From Arcicella sp. (GTDB taxonomy: Bacteria > Bacteroidota > Bacteroidia > Cytophagales > Spirosomataceae): DNA of 58,623 bases. This document shows, in pieces, positions 49,693-58,623 of this stretch. Within the stretch, counting starts at the first letter, position 1, and each line of letters opens with the position of its first letter. The DNA is taken from contig JANXML010000060.1 in the NCBI GenBank assembly GCA_025354645.1, positions 1 through 58,623 of the forward strand. The letters run 5' to 3'. Both the position numbers and the translations under genes were made by a program. The notes beneath the pieces are model-generated. The model ran no database searches. It had not been told where the DNA came from and saw only the letters and a list, made by a program, of their open reading frames with translations.

Positions 49693-51399
49693 TTACAAAT
49701 TCTTCTTCTTAATCTCCCCAACCGCATGATTCACCGCCCGAGCCGTGAGAGCCATAAAAGTTAAAGATGGATTTTGATTTCCTACGGAAGTCATGCAAGC
49801 TCCATCCGTAACGAAAACATTTTTGCAAGTATGTAACTGATTAAAACTATTCAATAACGAAGTTTTGGGATCTTTGCCCATTCTGATTCCACCCATTTCA
49901 TGAATATCCAAGCCAGGATTTTGGTGACTATCTGACATGTGAACATTTTTACAACCCGCTTTTTCCAACATTTCCGTAGCTTGGTTATGAAAATCTTTCA
50001 TCATTTTCACATCGTTTTCTTCATAACCCACGGACGTAATTAATTGTGGAATTCCCCAAGCATCTTTCAAATCTGGACTCAAACGAACATGGTTTTCATG
50101 GCGTGGCACGGTCTCGCCTTGCATCATAATAAACACGCCCCATTGACCTGGTTGGGTGATTTTGGCTTTATATTCCGTTCCAAAAGTGGGCTTTCCCATG
50201 TCTTGATGCCAACCCTCACGGGCGGCAGCAAACGCCACCATATATCCCCGCTGAAAGTCCATTTCTTGTTTTTGAACGTTCCTAAATGAAGGCATAAAAG
50301 CAGTGGTTGGTCGTCTGCCTAAATAATATTGATCTTCAAAACCTTCGTATGTGGCAGACCCTGAACCTCGGTAATTATGAAAAGCAATGGAATGTCCTAA
50401 AAGCTCATTATCATTACCCAAACCATTCGGAAAACGGTTTGATTTAGAATTCATTAATATTAAATTACTGTTCAACGTAGCAGCATTTACGAAGATGATT
50501 TTTGCGTAATACTCGGTCATCTCCTTCGTCTCTGAATCAACAACTCTCACGCCTTTTGCCTTACCTTTTTGTTCATCATAAATAATGGAATGCACCACAG
50601 AATGCGGTCTAAGCGTTAATTTTCCCGTTTTTGCCGCCCACGGTAGGGTGGAGGAGTTAGAACTAAAATAACCACCGTAAGGACAACCCCGATAACACAA
50701 ATGCCGAGCCTGACATTGCCCACGACCTTGTGCAAGATGAATGGCATTTGGTTTGGTCAAATGAGCACATCTGCCGATAATTACTTGTCTGTCGAGATAA
50801 CTTTCTTTTACTGATTTTTGAATATGTTTTTCAAGGCAATTCAGCTCCCACGGAGGTAAAAACTCCCCATCAGGCAGACTTTTTATGCCATCCTTATTGC
50901 CACTTATTCCCACAAATTTTTCTACTTTGCTATACCATGGAGCAATGTCTTTATAACGAATCGCCCAATCAACCGCAAACCCATCACGGGCGGGGGCTTC
51001 AAATTCATAGTCACTCCAACGTTGGGTTTGCCTCGCCCAAATCAACGATTTTCCACCCACTTGATAGCCTCGAATCCAGTCATAGGGTTTTTCTTGGACG
51101 TAGGGATGTTCTTTATCTTTCACAAAAAAGTGTTGTGTAGCTTCATCGTAGGCATAACATTTTTTAACGATAGGATTCTCTGTGATTTCTGCCAACGGAA
51201 TTCGTCCACGATGCACCAAATCCCAAGGGTCGGTCATGGCGGTTGGGTAATCTTGAACGTGTTTTACATCCCGTCCACGTTCCAACACGAGCGTTTTCAT
51301 GCCTGCCTCGCACAATTCTTTGGCAGCGAATCCGCCCGAAATTCCTGAGCCAATCACAATGGCATCGTAGGTATTTGATTTATTGTTGATAATATTCAT
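49693..51399 (-). CDS. GMC-family flavin oxidoreductase
   Basis: A 568-residue protein. FAD-binding motif AIVIGSGISGGFAAKEL (about 12-28), GMC signature around WIRGYQVGGKSLIWARQTQRW, and the C-terminal catalytic part with SDSHQNPGLDIHEMGGIRMG and VTDGACMTSVGNQNPSLTFMALTARAV. It resembles gluconate/glucose-type dehydrogenases (large subunit) that feed electrons to a cytochrome. No small or cytochrome subunit is beside it. It would act on a sugar or alcohol. No signal peptide is evident, although such enzymes may be exported with a partner. Confidence 0.88.
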   Translation of the reverse strand: MNIINNKSNTYDAIVIGSGISGGFAAKELCEAGMKTLVLERGRDVKHVQDYPTAMTDPWDLVHRGRIPLAEITENPIVKKCYAYDEATQHFFVKDKEHPYVQEKPYDWIRGYQVGGKSLIWARQTQRWSDYEFEAPARDGFAVDWAIRYKDIAPWYSKVEKFVGISGNKDGIKSLPDGEFLPPWELNCLEKHIQKSVKESYLDRQVIIGRCAHLTKPNAIHLAQGRGQCQARHLCYRGCPYGGYFSSNSSTLPWAAKTGKLTLRPHSVVHSIIYDEQKGKAKGVRVVDSETKEMTEYYAKIIFVNAATLNSNLILMNSKSNRFPNGLGNDNELLGHSIAFHNYRGSGSATYEGFEDQYYLGRRPTTAFMPSFRNVQKQEMDFQRGYMVAFAAAREGWHQDMGKPTFGTEYKAKITQPGQWGVFIMMQGETVPRHENHVRLSPDLKDAWGIPQLITSVGYEENDVKMMKDFHNQATEMLEKAGCKNVHMSDSHQNPGLDIHEMGGIRMGKDPKTSLLNSFNQLHTCKNVFVTDGACMTSVGNQNPSLTFMALTARAVNHAVGEIKKKNL

Positions 51400-51450
51400 T
51401 TCCGTTCGGTTATTTGATAAAAATAGTGGATTTATCGTTATTCACAAAAA

Positions 51451-51476
51451 AAAGACTCATCTTTCGATGAGCCTTT
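51451..51476 (-). terminator. Terminator of the SusC/SusD operon
   Basis: AAAGACTCATC-tttc-GATGAGCCTTTT; on the minus strand it is followed by eight T. It lies 18 bases after the SusD stop. The stem resembles the terminator at 57738-57768. Confidence 0.8.
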
Positions 51477-51493
51477 TGCAATTAATGTTAAAA

Positions 51494-52942
51494 TTATTTT
51501 TTATCCCACCAAACACGAGTATCGAAACTGTCTTCACCTTGTGTTGTTGTTACTGCTTTGTAATTTTCACCATTCAAATCACGTTCAGGAGTTGGGTATC
51601 CATGTCTTCTTGGAATTAACTTGCTTGGATTGGCTGCACCTGGAGCTGGTGTTAAGGCTGGATAACCCGTGCGTCTCCATTCACTCCATGCTTCATGTCC
51701 TTGTAGGTATAAGGCTACCCATTTCTGATTTCCAATTTGCTCAAAAGCCTTTGCATCATCATATTTCACGCCAGCCGTAGCAATAAACTTAGCATAACTA
51801 TCAGCCGTATAAACGCCCCATTGTTCCAGAGAAGCCTTGATAGCTGCTTCGTAATTAGTCTTAGCATCCTCGGTAGTCCATCCTAATTTTGCTGCTTCGG
51901 CTTTGGAGAATAATACTTGTGTGTAAATCAAAACAGGAAGTGGAGCATCTTGAACCGTAATTATTTTTGAGTTGGGTAAAGAAACATTAGCTGCCTTTAT
52001 ACCTGGATTCTTCAAACCGAACGGCATCCCTACATAATCACCTACATTGACTGATTTGTCAGCATAAGTTGCTAAACGTGGGTCATTTAAAGGTTTCAAG
52101 TAATTCACCAAGGTTGAACTAACAGCGAAATCCAAACGACCACTTGTTACAAAACTGGCATACCAAGGGTTCTCATTATTGGCATCTTTCTGATATTTAT
52201 AAAATAAATTATCAGCATTTGAAGTAAATACTCCGTCTGTTAAGGCAGCATTGAATTCTGTTTTTCCTTTGGCAGGATCTACTTTTGATAAACGTAATGC
52301 CAACACTAAACGCAAAGAATTAGCAAATTTTTTCCACTTATCATTGCTTCCATTAAATAAGAAATCTCCTTTCACGGTTGCTCCGTTATCAAATTGAGCT
52401 TGTGCTTCTTTCAATTCTTTAAATAAATCATTATAAATATCTTGTTGTTTATCAAATTTTGGACGGAAATTAGCACTTCCTTTCAAAGCCTCTGTATATG
52501 GTACATCTCCCCAACGGTCGGTTACTACGCTAAACAAATATGCTTTCAAAATACGAGCCAAAGCAATTTGGTTGGCGTTTGAGCCAGAAGCTGTTGCCAA
52601 ACCTTTAGTTGATTCGCTGGTATTATAATCAATAATCAATTGAAGGTTATTCAAGGCTACATAAAAAGTATTGTACTCAAAAGGTAGTCCAGAATAAGTT
52701 GAGATTTGGGTATAAGTAATCTCTGACCATTGTTGTGCGTATAGCATTTGAGTAGCTGTAAGATCAGTAACCCCAAATCTTACTTGACGCATTGAACTCG
52801 TAAGAATACTGGTTAAATTGGGTTTAGAAGCGTTGTTTGGATCAACGTTCATGTTGCCGAAATCATCTACTTTACAGGCTGATACTCCCCAAATGAAGGT
52901 TAAGAGTAAAAGCCATAATGAATTTTTACGTATGTTTTTCAT
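51494..52942 (-). CDS. SusD/RagB-family nutrient-binding lipoprotein
   Basis: A 482-residue lipoprotein (Cys23, GVSACKVDD) of the SusD-like 2 branch. Seen: MNVDPNNASKPNLTSILTSSMRQ, TDRWGDVPYTEAL, DKQQDIYNDLFKELKEAQAQF and the C-terminal GHEAWSEWRRTGYPALTPA. It sits on the cell surface as the lid of the SusC transporter. It lies 36 bases downstream of the SusC gene on the same strand. The glycan or other substrate cannot be told; no glycoside hydrolase or peptidase is in the cluster. Confidence 0.92.
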   Translation of the reverse strand: MKNIRKNSLWLLLLTFIWGVSACKVDDFGNMNVDPNNASKPNLTSILTSSMRQVRFGVTDLTATQMLYAQQWSEITYTQISTYSGLPFEYNTFYVALNNLQLIIDYNTSESTKGLATASGSNANQIALARILKAYLFSVVTDRWGDVPYTEALKGSANFRPKFDKQQDIYNDLFKELKEAQAQFDNGATVKGDFLFNGSNDKWKKFANSLRLVLALRLSKVDPAKGKTEFNAALTDGVFTSNADNLFYKYQKDANNENPWYASFVTSGRLDFAVSSTLVNYLKPLNDPRLATYADKSVNVGDYVGMPFGLKNPGIKAANVSLPNSKIITVQDAPLPVLIYTQVLFSKAEAAKLGWTTEDAKTNYEAAIKASLEQWGVYTADSYAKFIATAGVKYDDAKAFEQIGNQKWVALYLQGHEAWSEWRRTGYPALTPAPGAANPSKLIPRRHGYPTPERDLNGENYKAVTTTQGEDSFDTRVWWDKK

Positions 52943-52978
52943 GATTTATTTTTCTTTTTTGTGATGAATAATTAATGA

Positions 52979-55900
52979 TTAAAATGAAAACTTCACGTTG
53001 AATCCATAAGAACGTACTGGGGGTAATTGTCCACCCTCACCCCAAAGACTTTGCGTTTCAGATGGATCAATTCCTCCTCCTACTTTGCTATAAATCAAGA
53101 ATGGATTACGTACCAAAAAGGAAACTGTTGCTGTTTTGAAAGGTGTTTTATTCAATAAATTTGGTGCGAAAGAATAACCCAAGTTTATTTCACGCATTTT
53201 CACGTAAGTTTTATCAAACGTCCAGTATTCGTTCAAATCAAACAATTTGGTTTCATATAAGGTCTGAGCATCTACATAAATATCGTTAGCTGTACCATCA
53301 GCTTTCACGGCATCTGCCAATCTTACACCTCCACCCGATGCTGGGTCGCTACGTACTGGATTACCTTTATCATTATTACCTGTTGTTTGCTCGCTTAAAC
53401 CTGAACCTGCATTAAACATACGAGTAGTTGAATAGAATTTACCACCCACTACAAAATCAGCTAATACCTTCAAAGTCAGGTTTTTATATTTGAATGTATT
53501 GAAAACACCACCTTTGAAATCTGGTAAAATAGAACCAATATCTTGTCCGTTGTCGTACAAATAAAAACCATCTGAACCTACCAAACGCTTCCCATTACTG
53601 GGATTGTCGACAGGCTTTCCAGCTGCATCAAGTGCTTGATATGTTCTAATTTTACGACCTACGATTACTCCCCAATCTTTCCCCTCACGTGCTACTAAGG
53701 TCAAGGTACTTCCACCAAAAATAGGCACTCCTGAAAAAGGGCTACTCTGATTTCCTTGGCTACCAATACTTGTTCCAATATTATCCAAACGATAGGCTTT
53801 TAAGTTTTCTGCTAACTCAATCACTTGCGAACGGTTACGGTCGGCGTTGATATCAATTTCCCAAGAGAAATCTTTCATCTTCACTGGCATTGCATTTAAG
53901 TGCAACTCGAGTCCTCTTGAACGAATATTACCCGCATTCACTAAGGCACTCGTGTAACCACTTGATGATGGTACAGACAAAGGCAAAATTTGGTTTACGT
54001 TATCAGTAGTATAAGCGGTAAACTCTAATCCTAAGCGATTATTCAAGAATTTCAAATCAATACCAGCTTCATACGAGGTTGACAATCCTGGTTTTAAGTT
54101 TACGTTGGGCAAACGAGTTGGCAACGATTGGGTTGGATTACTACCCACAGGGTTACCCGCTGCGTAGGTTGGATTGATTTGATATGGTCCAATATCTGAA
54201 CCTACTTGAGCAACTGCCGCTCTAATTTTACCATAAGATAAAGTTTGTTTATTTTGTAATAATTCGCTGAAAATGAAACTTAAAGAACCTGATGGGTAAA
54301 AGTATGAATTATTGGCTTTTGGAAGCGTTGAAGACCAGTCATTACGAGCAGTTCCTTCCAAATAAATCATATCTTTATAATCCAGACTTACAGAACCATA
54401 AACACTACGAACTTCTCTTTCCGAGGTTGTATTCTGAGTAGTTGGACGACCAATCGAATTACCAATATTGTATAAATCTGGAGTAGCTAAACCGCCCGAA
54501 GTACTTTGTAAGAGTAAATTAAGATTATTTCTTCTTAGGTTACCCCCAGCATTTGCTTTAATACCAATCTCACCAATTTTTTTATCTAATTGCAACAAAC
54601 CTTCATAGTTATCTTCAATGTTCAAAACAGAAACCGTTGTGAAATTAGCAACTCGTTTTGTTCCTGAAGCAATGCGGCTGTCAAAATTGTAATTATTTAA
54701 ATCTTTACGGGCAATTACGCTTGCAGTCAAGAAATCAGTAATCTTGTAAGACAACCCAATATCACCAAACAATTTATCATTTCTAAGATGCGTATTGTTT
54801 TCATACGCTTCTGTATAAGGATTATCCCAATAAAGTGGCGTTGTGTTTTCTGGACCAGTAATATTCCAACTACGGAATGAACCATCTGGATTGCGATAGG
54901 TCTGCAATTGCTTCATCTCTAATTGACGTTGAAACCACTGATTAAAAGAACCAATTGTTTGGTTTGAACCGCTATACCCATCCGCAGGACGGTTCAAAGT
55001 ACGCTCATTAGCATAATTCAAATTCAAATTCATCGAAAGTCTTTTTGACAAATCATTTCTAACTTTTACTGAAAGATAATCTCTTTTTTGCTCACTGTTT
55101 GGAACAATACCTTTTCCGTAAATATTAGTATAAGATATACGGAAATTATAATTATCTCCTTTCTTAGAAAAGGCTATATTATTGTTCATTGTTAAACCCG
55201 TATTAAAGAAATCTCTGATATTGTTTGGTTGTGGCGAAAAAGGTACTTGCTTACCAAACTCTGGGTCAGATTTTATCCATGAATACCAAGGACGATATAA
55301 CGTTCCGTCCATCTTGGGTCCCCAACTCTCATCCGCAGAATAATCAATAATATTCTGTCCATCAAATGCTTTCCAGTCAGCTGGATGAACATTAGGATTA
55401 AACTTAAACTTGTCAAAATCCTGAGAATAACCTCCACCATATTCATTTTGATAAGTAGGAAGAAGGCTTACTTGGTCGAAAGTTGTACTGTGGTTAAAAT
55501 CAACGCCCAAGCCGTTTTGCATACTGCCTTTCTTCGTTGTAATTACAATAACCCCTGCAGAAGCACGGTTTCCGTAAAGGGCAGAGGCACTTGCACCTTT
55601 CAAAACGTTGATACTTTCCACATCGTCCATATTCACATAATTGATGTCTGTGGGTGTACCATCAACCACATAAAGTGGATCGCCACCCGTGAGAGAGTTA
55701 ATACCACGAATACGAATAGTAGGCGTTCCAAATTTTGCTCCTGATTGTCCAAATACTTGAATACCAGCCACTTTACCAGTCAAGGCATCAGCAACGTTAG
55801 TATTACGAGTAGCATTTAATTTGTCGAGAGCAACATCTTGTGAAGCAAAACCCAAAGATTTTTTGGTTCGAGAAACACCCAGAGCCGTTACAACCACTTC

Positions 55901-56209
55901 ATCCAACGAACCAACTTCCGTTTTTAAAACCACATTAATTGTGGTTCTATCTGCCACATTAACCGTTTGAGTTTGAAAGCCTACGAATGAAAACACCAAA
56001 ACTGAGGAATTTCCAACGCTAACTTTATAACTACCATCTGCACCCGTAGTAGTTCCACGACTTGTCCCTTTAACAGCAATGTTTACCCCTGGCAGAGGTG
56101 AACTGTCTTCGGTGGAGGTCACCATCCCCGAAATCTGTCTGTCTTGTGCGAACGTATTTATCCCCGTAGCCATTAATAGCAAAGAGACAAAAAGTAACAT
56201 TTTTCTCAT
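52979..56209 (-). CDS. SusC/RagA-family TonB-linked outer-membrane transporter
   Basis: A 1076-residue protein from MRKMLLFVSLLL (56207-56209). Signal peptide, carboxypeptidase-regulatory-like domain (about 25-105; ISGMVTSTEDSSPLPGVNIAVKG), SusC plug (TALGVSRTKKSLGFASQDV, ADALTGKVAGIQV, IRIRGINSLTGGDPLYVVDGTP, VLKGASASALYGNRASAGVIVITTKKG), then a barrel ending in SYGFNVKFSF. It imports the substrate captured by SusD using TonB energy. First gene of the pair; the longer frame to 56272 lacks a signal-like start. Confidence 0.94.
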   Translation of the reverse strand: MRKMLLFVSLLLMATGINTFAQDRQISGMVTSTEDSSPLPGVNIAVKGTSRGTTTGADGSYKVSVGNSSVLVFSFVGFQTQTVNVADRTTINVVLKTEVGSLDEVVVTALGVSRTKKSLGFASQDVALDKLNATRNTNVADALTGKVAGIQVFGQSGAKFGTPTIRIRGINSLTGGDPLYVVDGTPTDINYVNMDDVESINVLKGASASALYGNRASAGVIVITTKKGSMQNGLGVDFNHSTTFDQVSLLPTYQNEYGGGYSQDFDKFKFNPNVHPADWKAFDGQNIIDYSADESWGPKMDGTLYRPWYSWIKSDPEFGKQVPFSPQPNNIRDFFNTGLTMNNNIAFSKKGDNYNFRISYTNIYGKGIVPNSEQKRDYLSVKVRNDLSKRLSMNLNLNYANERTLNRPADGYSGSNQTIGSFNQWFQRQLEMKQLQTYRNPDGSFRSWNITGPENTTPLYWDNPYTEAYENNTHLRNDKLFGDIGLSYKITDFLTASVIARKDLNNYNFDSRIASGTKRVANFTTVSVLNIEDNYEGLLQLDKKIGEIGIKANAGGNLRRNNLNLLLQSTSGGLATPDLYNIGNSIGRPTTQNTTSEREVRSVYGSVSLDYKDMIYLEGTARNDWSSTLPKANNSYFYPSGSLSFIFSELLQNKQTLSYGKIRAAVAQVGSDIGPYQINPTYAAGNPVGSNPTQSLPTRLPNVNLKPGLSTSYEAGIDLKFLNNRLGLEFTAYTTDNVNQILPLSVPSSSGYTSALVNAGNIRSRGLELHLNAMPVKMKDFSWEIDINADRNRSQVIELAENLKAYRLDNIGTSIGSQGNQSSPFSGVPIFGGSTLTLVAREGKDWGVIVGRKIRTYQALDAAGKPVDNPSNGKRLVGSDGFYLYDNGQDIGSILPDFKGGVFNTFKYKNLTLKVLADFVVGGKFYSTTRMFNAGSGLSEQTTGNNDKGNPVRSDPASGGGVRLADAVKADGTANDIYVDAQTLYETKLFDLNEYWTFDKTYVKMREINLGYSFAPNLLNKTPFKTATVSFLVRNPFLIYSKVGGGIDPSETQSLWGEGGQLPPVRSYGFNVKFSF

Positions 56210-56272
56210 GTTTGTGTTGAGTTTTATTGATGAAAATTTATAAAATATTACAATTGTAAAAAGTGTAATCAC

Positions 56273-56722
56273 GTCAAAACCTTAATTCAAATTTTGAATA
56301 TAAGGAACACAGAATTAGACGACATGATTGTCGTGAAATATAAAAATAATTTTAAAGAGAAACCTTCCAGAATTTTCAAAAATTCATGGATATTAATTAA
56401 ACAGCAGTATTTATAAATTAATTGAGAAGTGGAAAATTGATTGTGTTAATTTCAATAAACCTTTAAAGAACAGCTTTTGGAGTAATTTGGACTATAAAAT
56501 ATTTCAATTGTGTTAGTTTGTGAATTTGTTATCGAATTATGACCTTAAAATTAACTCTTTTTTTTCAAATATGTTTTCAATGACCTAATTATAACGAATT
56601 TTTAAAGAGATTATTATTTTATTGTTAGGCACAAAGCCTCAAAAAAAAGAATATAAAAATATCAAATAATAAGTCTTTGATGAAACCTATATTCAACAAT
56701 ATTTTGAGTTTCAATTTTAAAA
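56273..56722. other. Intergenic gap upstream of SusC
   Basis: 450 bases, strongly AT-rich. It contains the SusC promoter region, but no TTTG-N19-TAnnTTTG match that I trust, no long hairpin and no plausible gene. Confidence 0.4.
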
Positions 56723-57559
56723 TTATTGCTTAGTAATTTTCTCTGATATACCACGAGTCCCAGAATTATATTGATAATTTAAGGTAAATGTTTTAGTAAC
56801 GGGGTCATATTTATTAATACCAATTTGTTCAAATGGTCCTGCTACGTTTGCAGCTTCACCTTTTGGAATAATTAAAACTGTATTATCCTTATTGACTTTC
56901 AACCACATTGGATAACTTAAATCGGCAAATTCAGTTTCAGAGGTAAACTTGTCAATTGAAATCAGAAACTTTTCTCTATCAATTTTGCGAGGCATGGTTG
57001 GATGAGTGAAATTGCCAGTAGATTTATAACTTCCTTGATATTTATTGGGAGTGCCATCCACAAGTATATTCATAAAACTCAAATTATCGCTAATTTTTAC
57101 ACCATTTGCATTCGAAATTCCTATTGGAATGACGTATTCTTTCGTGTAATCAAGGGACTTAGTAAGTTTTACTTTCACAGAAAAATCGGCTTCCTTTTGC
57201 CCAGTTTTTATAATTGGATTAGCAATCGTGTAAACCGAAACAGGTAAGGCTTCTAAGGCATCATCTCCTGTGGTTGCCCTTTTAGCGTTGGTTGCTTTCA
57301 ACAAATCTAAGGCACTTTGGGTAACTCCAATCGTAATGGGAAGGTCTTTTGTTAATGAACTTACGGACTCATAGTTTACTTTATATTTTATTTCAATCAA
57401 AGTGTCGATTTTAAATAGGACAGTTTGTACTGTACCTCCAGTATTGCCAGAAAAACTAACAACTTCCGCAACAGCAGGAGGATTTGTATCTTTTTCGCAA
57501 CTGATTAATCCGATAATTGAACCCCAAAATAGTAGATTTAATAGTTTAATTTTTTTCAT
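56723..57559 (-). CDS. BT_3987-like (DUF1735) SusE-type lipoprotein
   Basis: A 278-residue lipoprotein (Cys21, GLISCEKD). The N-terminal part (IEIKYKVNYESVSSLTKDLPITIGVTQS) and EYVIPIGISNANGVKISD match the BT_3987/DUF1735 beta-sandwich common in Sus-like loci. A second beta domain follows, with NKYQGSYKSTGNFTHP near residue 172, like DUF4361. It is probably a surface glycan- or ligand-binding accessory. It is transcribed in the same direction as SusC/SusD, but 450 bases upstream, so it more likely belonged to the older Sus locus whose remnant lies at 57792-57930. Confidence 0.75.
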   Translation of the reverse strand: MKKIKLLNLLFWGSIIGLISCEKDTNPPAVAEVVSFSGNTGGTVQTVLFKIDTLIEIKYKVNYESVSSLTKDLPITIGVTQSALDLLKATNAKRATTGDDALEALPVSVYTIANPIIKTGQKEADFSVKVKLTKSLDYTKEYVIPIGISNANGVKISDNLSFMNILVDGTPNKYQGSYKSTGNFTHPTMPRKIDREKFLISIDKFTSETEFADLSYPMWLKVNKDNTVLIIPKGEAANVAGPFEQIGINKYDPVTKTFTLNYQYNSGTRGISEKITKQ

Positions 57560-57737
57560 GATTATAGCAAGGATTATTTTTGTAATTAATATGGGCTAAA
57601 ATTACGATTTTAGTTGTTAGGTGCAAATACATATTAACTATTTTTGTCATAAGACTTTTGGGGATTTAATAACTTTTATTGATTGCTCTCAATATTCGTA
57701 TTTCTTACATTAACTAAAAAAATAAAAATTTGATTAT

Positions 57738-57768
57738 AAAAAAAGCTCATCGTTTGATGAGCTTTTTT
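57738..57768. terminator. Terminator after the SusD remnant
   Basis: AAAAAAAGCTCATC-gttt-GATGAGCTTTTTT, near-perfect arms with T runs on both strands. It lies 24 bases after the stop of the SusD remnant. Confidence 0.85.
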
Positions 57769-57791
57769 ATAAAAATCAGAATATTTTATTA

Positions 57792-57930
57792 TTACGGATT
57801 AGCAATATCCCAGTTCACTTCTGCTAATGGACGAACCATTTTATCGTAAATTGTCATCCCAGCTACTGTTAATGCAATTTCTCCTAATTTTCCATAACGA
57901 CGCATATCAACCCAACGGTGTCCTTCATAT
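57792..57930 (-). pseudogene. C-terminal remnant of a SusD/RagB-family gene
   Basis: The frame ending at 57792-57794 reads YEGHRWVDMRRYGKLGE ... MVRPLAEVNWDIANP. The GHRWVDMRRYG motif followed by PL-x-EVNWN is the conserved C-terminus of classical SusD proteins, a different branch from the SusD at 51494. A TAA directly precedes YEGH, and nothing SusD-like lies further upstream, so about 45 residues of the gene remain. It keeps its terminator. Confidence 0.7.
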
Positions 57931-57953
57931 TATTTTTTTGAAAAATTATATAT

Positions 57954-58537
57954 TTAGTGAATTAGATAAATATAATCGTCTATATAATTTGATGTGGTAC
58001 TAAATGTAAATGGAGTGTTCAACTCCATAACATAAGAACCTTCCACGCAACTAAATGGATCATATACTTTTAATGTAAAAGTAGTAGTACAATATTGACC
58101 AGGTTGAACCTGAAAGCTATTTCCAGGTCTCCATACAATTTTGTACTCGCCACTTTGAGCCGAATTTCCACCACCTGTAATACCATCAACTGAAGAAACC
58201 TTTACACAACCTTGATAATTTCCCAATGAGTTTATATTGTGGCGAATATTTTGAGGAAAATCTGTATTATTTGAAACCCATGCAGTTACTTGCTTTATGT
58301 AACTATCGCCATTAAAATCAGAATATTGATAACCATACAAATTAAAACCGTAAGATATTCCATTCTATTGTCAGGAATCTTTCTTTTTATCAAGTGGTAC
58401 AGGCTTTGCAAGGTTGTAACTATTTGACAAAGCTTTTTCAGATACCAATTTATTTTCTTCATTACTCACACAGCTATTTATAATAACTGTTAACATTACA
58501 AAAGTCGCAAAAAGATGATTTTTTTCATGATTTTCAT
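57954..58537 (-). pseudogene. Decayed lipoprotein gene with several lesions
   Basis: The main frame (57954-58340) encodes a beta-rich protein of about 125 residues (FSCVEGSYVMELNTPFTF, KIVWRPGNSFQVQPGQ). In the same frame upstream lie TAG (58365-58367), TGA (58371-58373) and then a lipoprotein-like leader (ATFVMLTVIINSCVSNEEN). The natural ATG (58526-58528 or 58535-58537) is out of frame by one base at a run of seven A (58519-58525). At least three lesions separate start from stop. I do not recognise the family. Confidence 0.6.
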
Positions 58538-58623
58538 GATTTAAAAGTTAAAATATTTACACTAAATAAATATAATATTGTTTAATCGAAAAAACGTTTT
58601 GAAAAAATTTTATAATTTTTTAA

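Noticed and set aside
1-58623. Alternative genetic code explaining the in-frame stops
   Set aside because: TAA, TAG and TGA all end intact genes in the window, so isolated in-frame stops are lesions, errors or recoding events.

Overview
The window is an AT-rich stretch of chromosome from a member of the Bacteroidota, most likely a free-living Cytophagales bacterium; I cannot name the genus. The grounds are SusC/SusD pairs, TonB-dependent receptors, DUF4249 and BT_3987-type lipoproteins, C-terminal type IX secretion sorting domains, an M56 peptidase fused to a TonB domain, a NagB/PIG-L fusion, and promoters of the TTTG-N19/20-TAnnTTTG type. No rRNA, tRNA, CRISPR array, prophage or transposase was seen.

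Layout. 1-5.2 kb: start of an S41 peptidase lipoprotein, a small membrane protein, then a BlaI-regulated TonB cluster (blaI, exbD, M56 peptidase-TonB fusion, a TonB-like gene broken by one stop codon, tonB). Matching palindromes lie at the blaI and tonB promoters. 5.3-10.2 kb: a MITE-like palindromic element, a RidA remnant, an RMD1/YagE protein, proA, and a three-gene secreted/lipoprotein cluster in which two genes carry single lesions. 10.3-22.5 kb: CDGSH/YjdI iron-sulfur protein, CotH-like secreted protein, a large propeller/barrel protein, a DadA-like oxidase, dnaX with a probable programmed -1 frameshift, RNase H, marC, a class V aminotransferase and aroQ. 22.6-34.3 kb: xerD, a Crp-like regulator, a DUF4249/TonB-receptor pair, a MarR-controlled FAD monooxygenase, a sterol-desaturase-like hydroxylase beside a second Crp-like regulator, an orphan XRE protein and nagB/PIG-L. 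34.6-49.5 kb: secreted protein, di-haem cytochrome, EamA transporter, orphan TolC, SbtA-like bicarbonate permease with beta-carbonic anhydrase, a complete RND efflux operon, two small secreted proteins and an MBL hydrolase. 49.7-58.6 kb: GMC oxidoreductase, a SusC/SusD pair with an upstream BT_3987-like lipoprotein, a SusD remnant and a decayed lipoprotein gene.

The most unusual feature is what lies between genes. Many intergenic gaps hold long inverted repeats. In one class, short words are repeated in one orientation beside one gene boundary and in the opposite orientation beside the other, often including or touching the stop or start codon. Different loci use different words (TATCAGT, GGTATGAGGT, TTCGATGTT, GCTGTCAGC, AGTTAAAG), and some words recur at distant loci. 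A second class consists of compact palindromes, including seven units at an exact 45-bp period. I do not know a described family with this architecture, but I could not search for one.

Several genes are damaged by one substitution or one base in an A-tract (about 2.0, 8.9, 10.2 and 58.5 kb). These could be real decay, slippage-controlled genes or assembly errors. All functional calls rest on reading the sequence and on knowledge of the families; no search was run.
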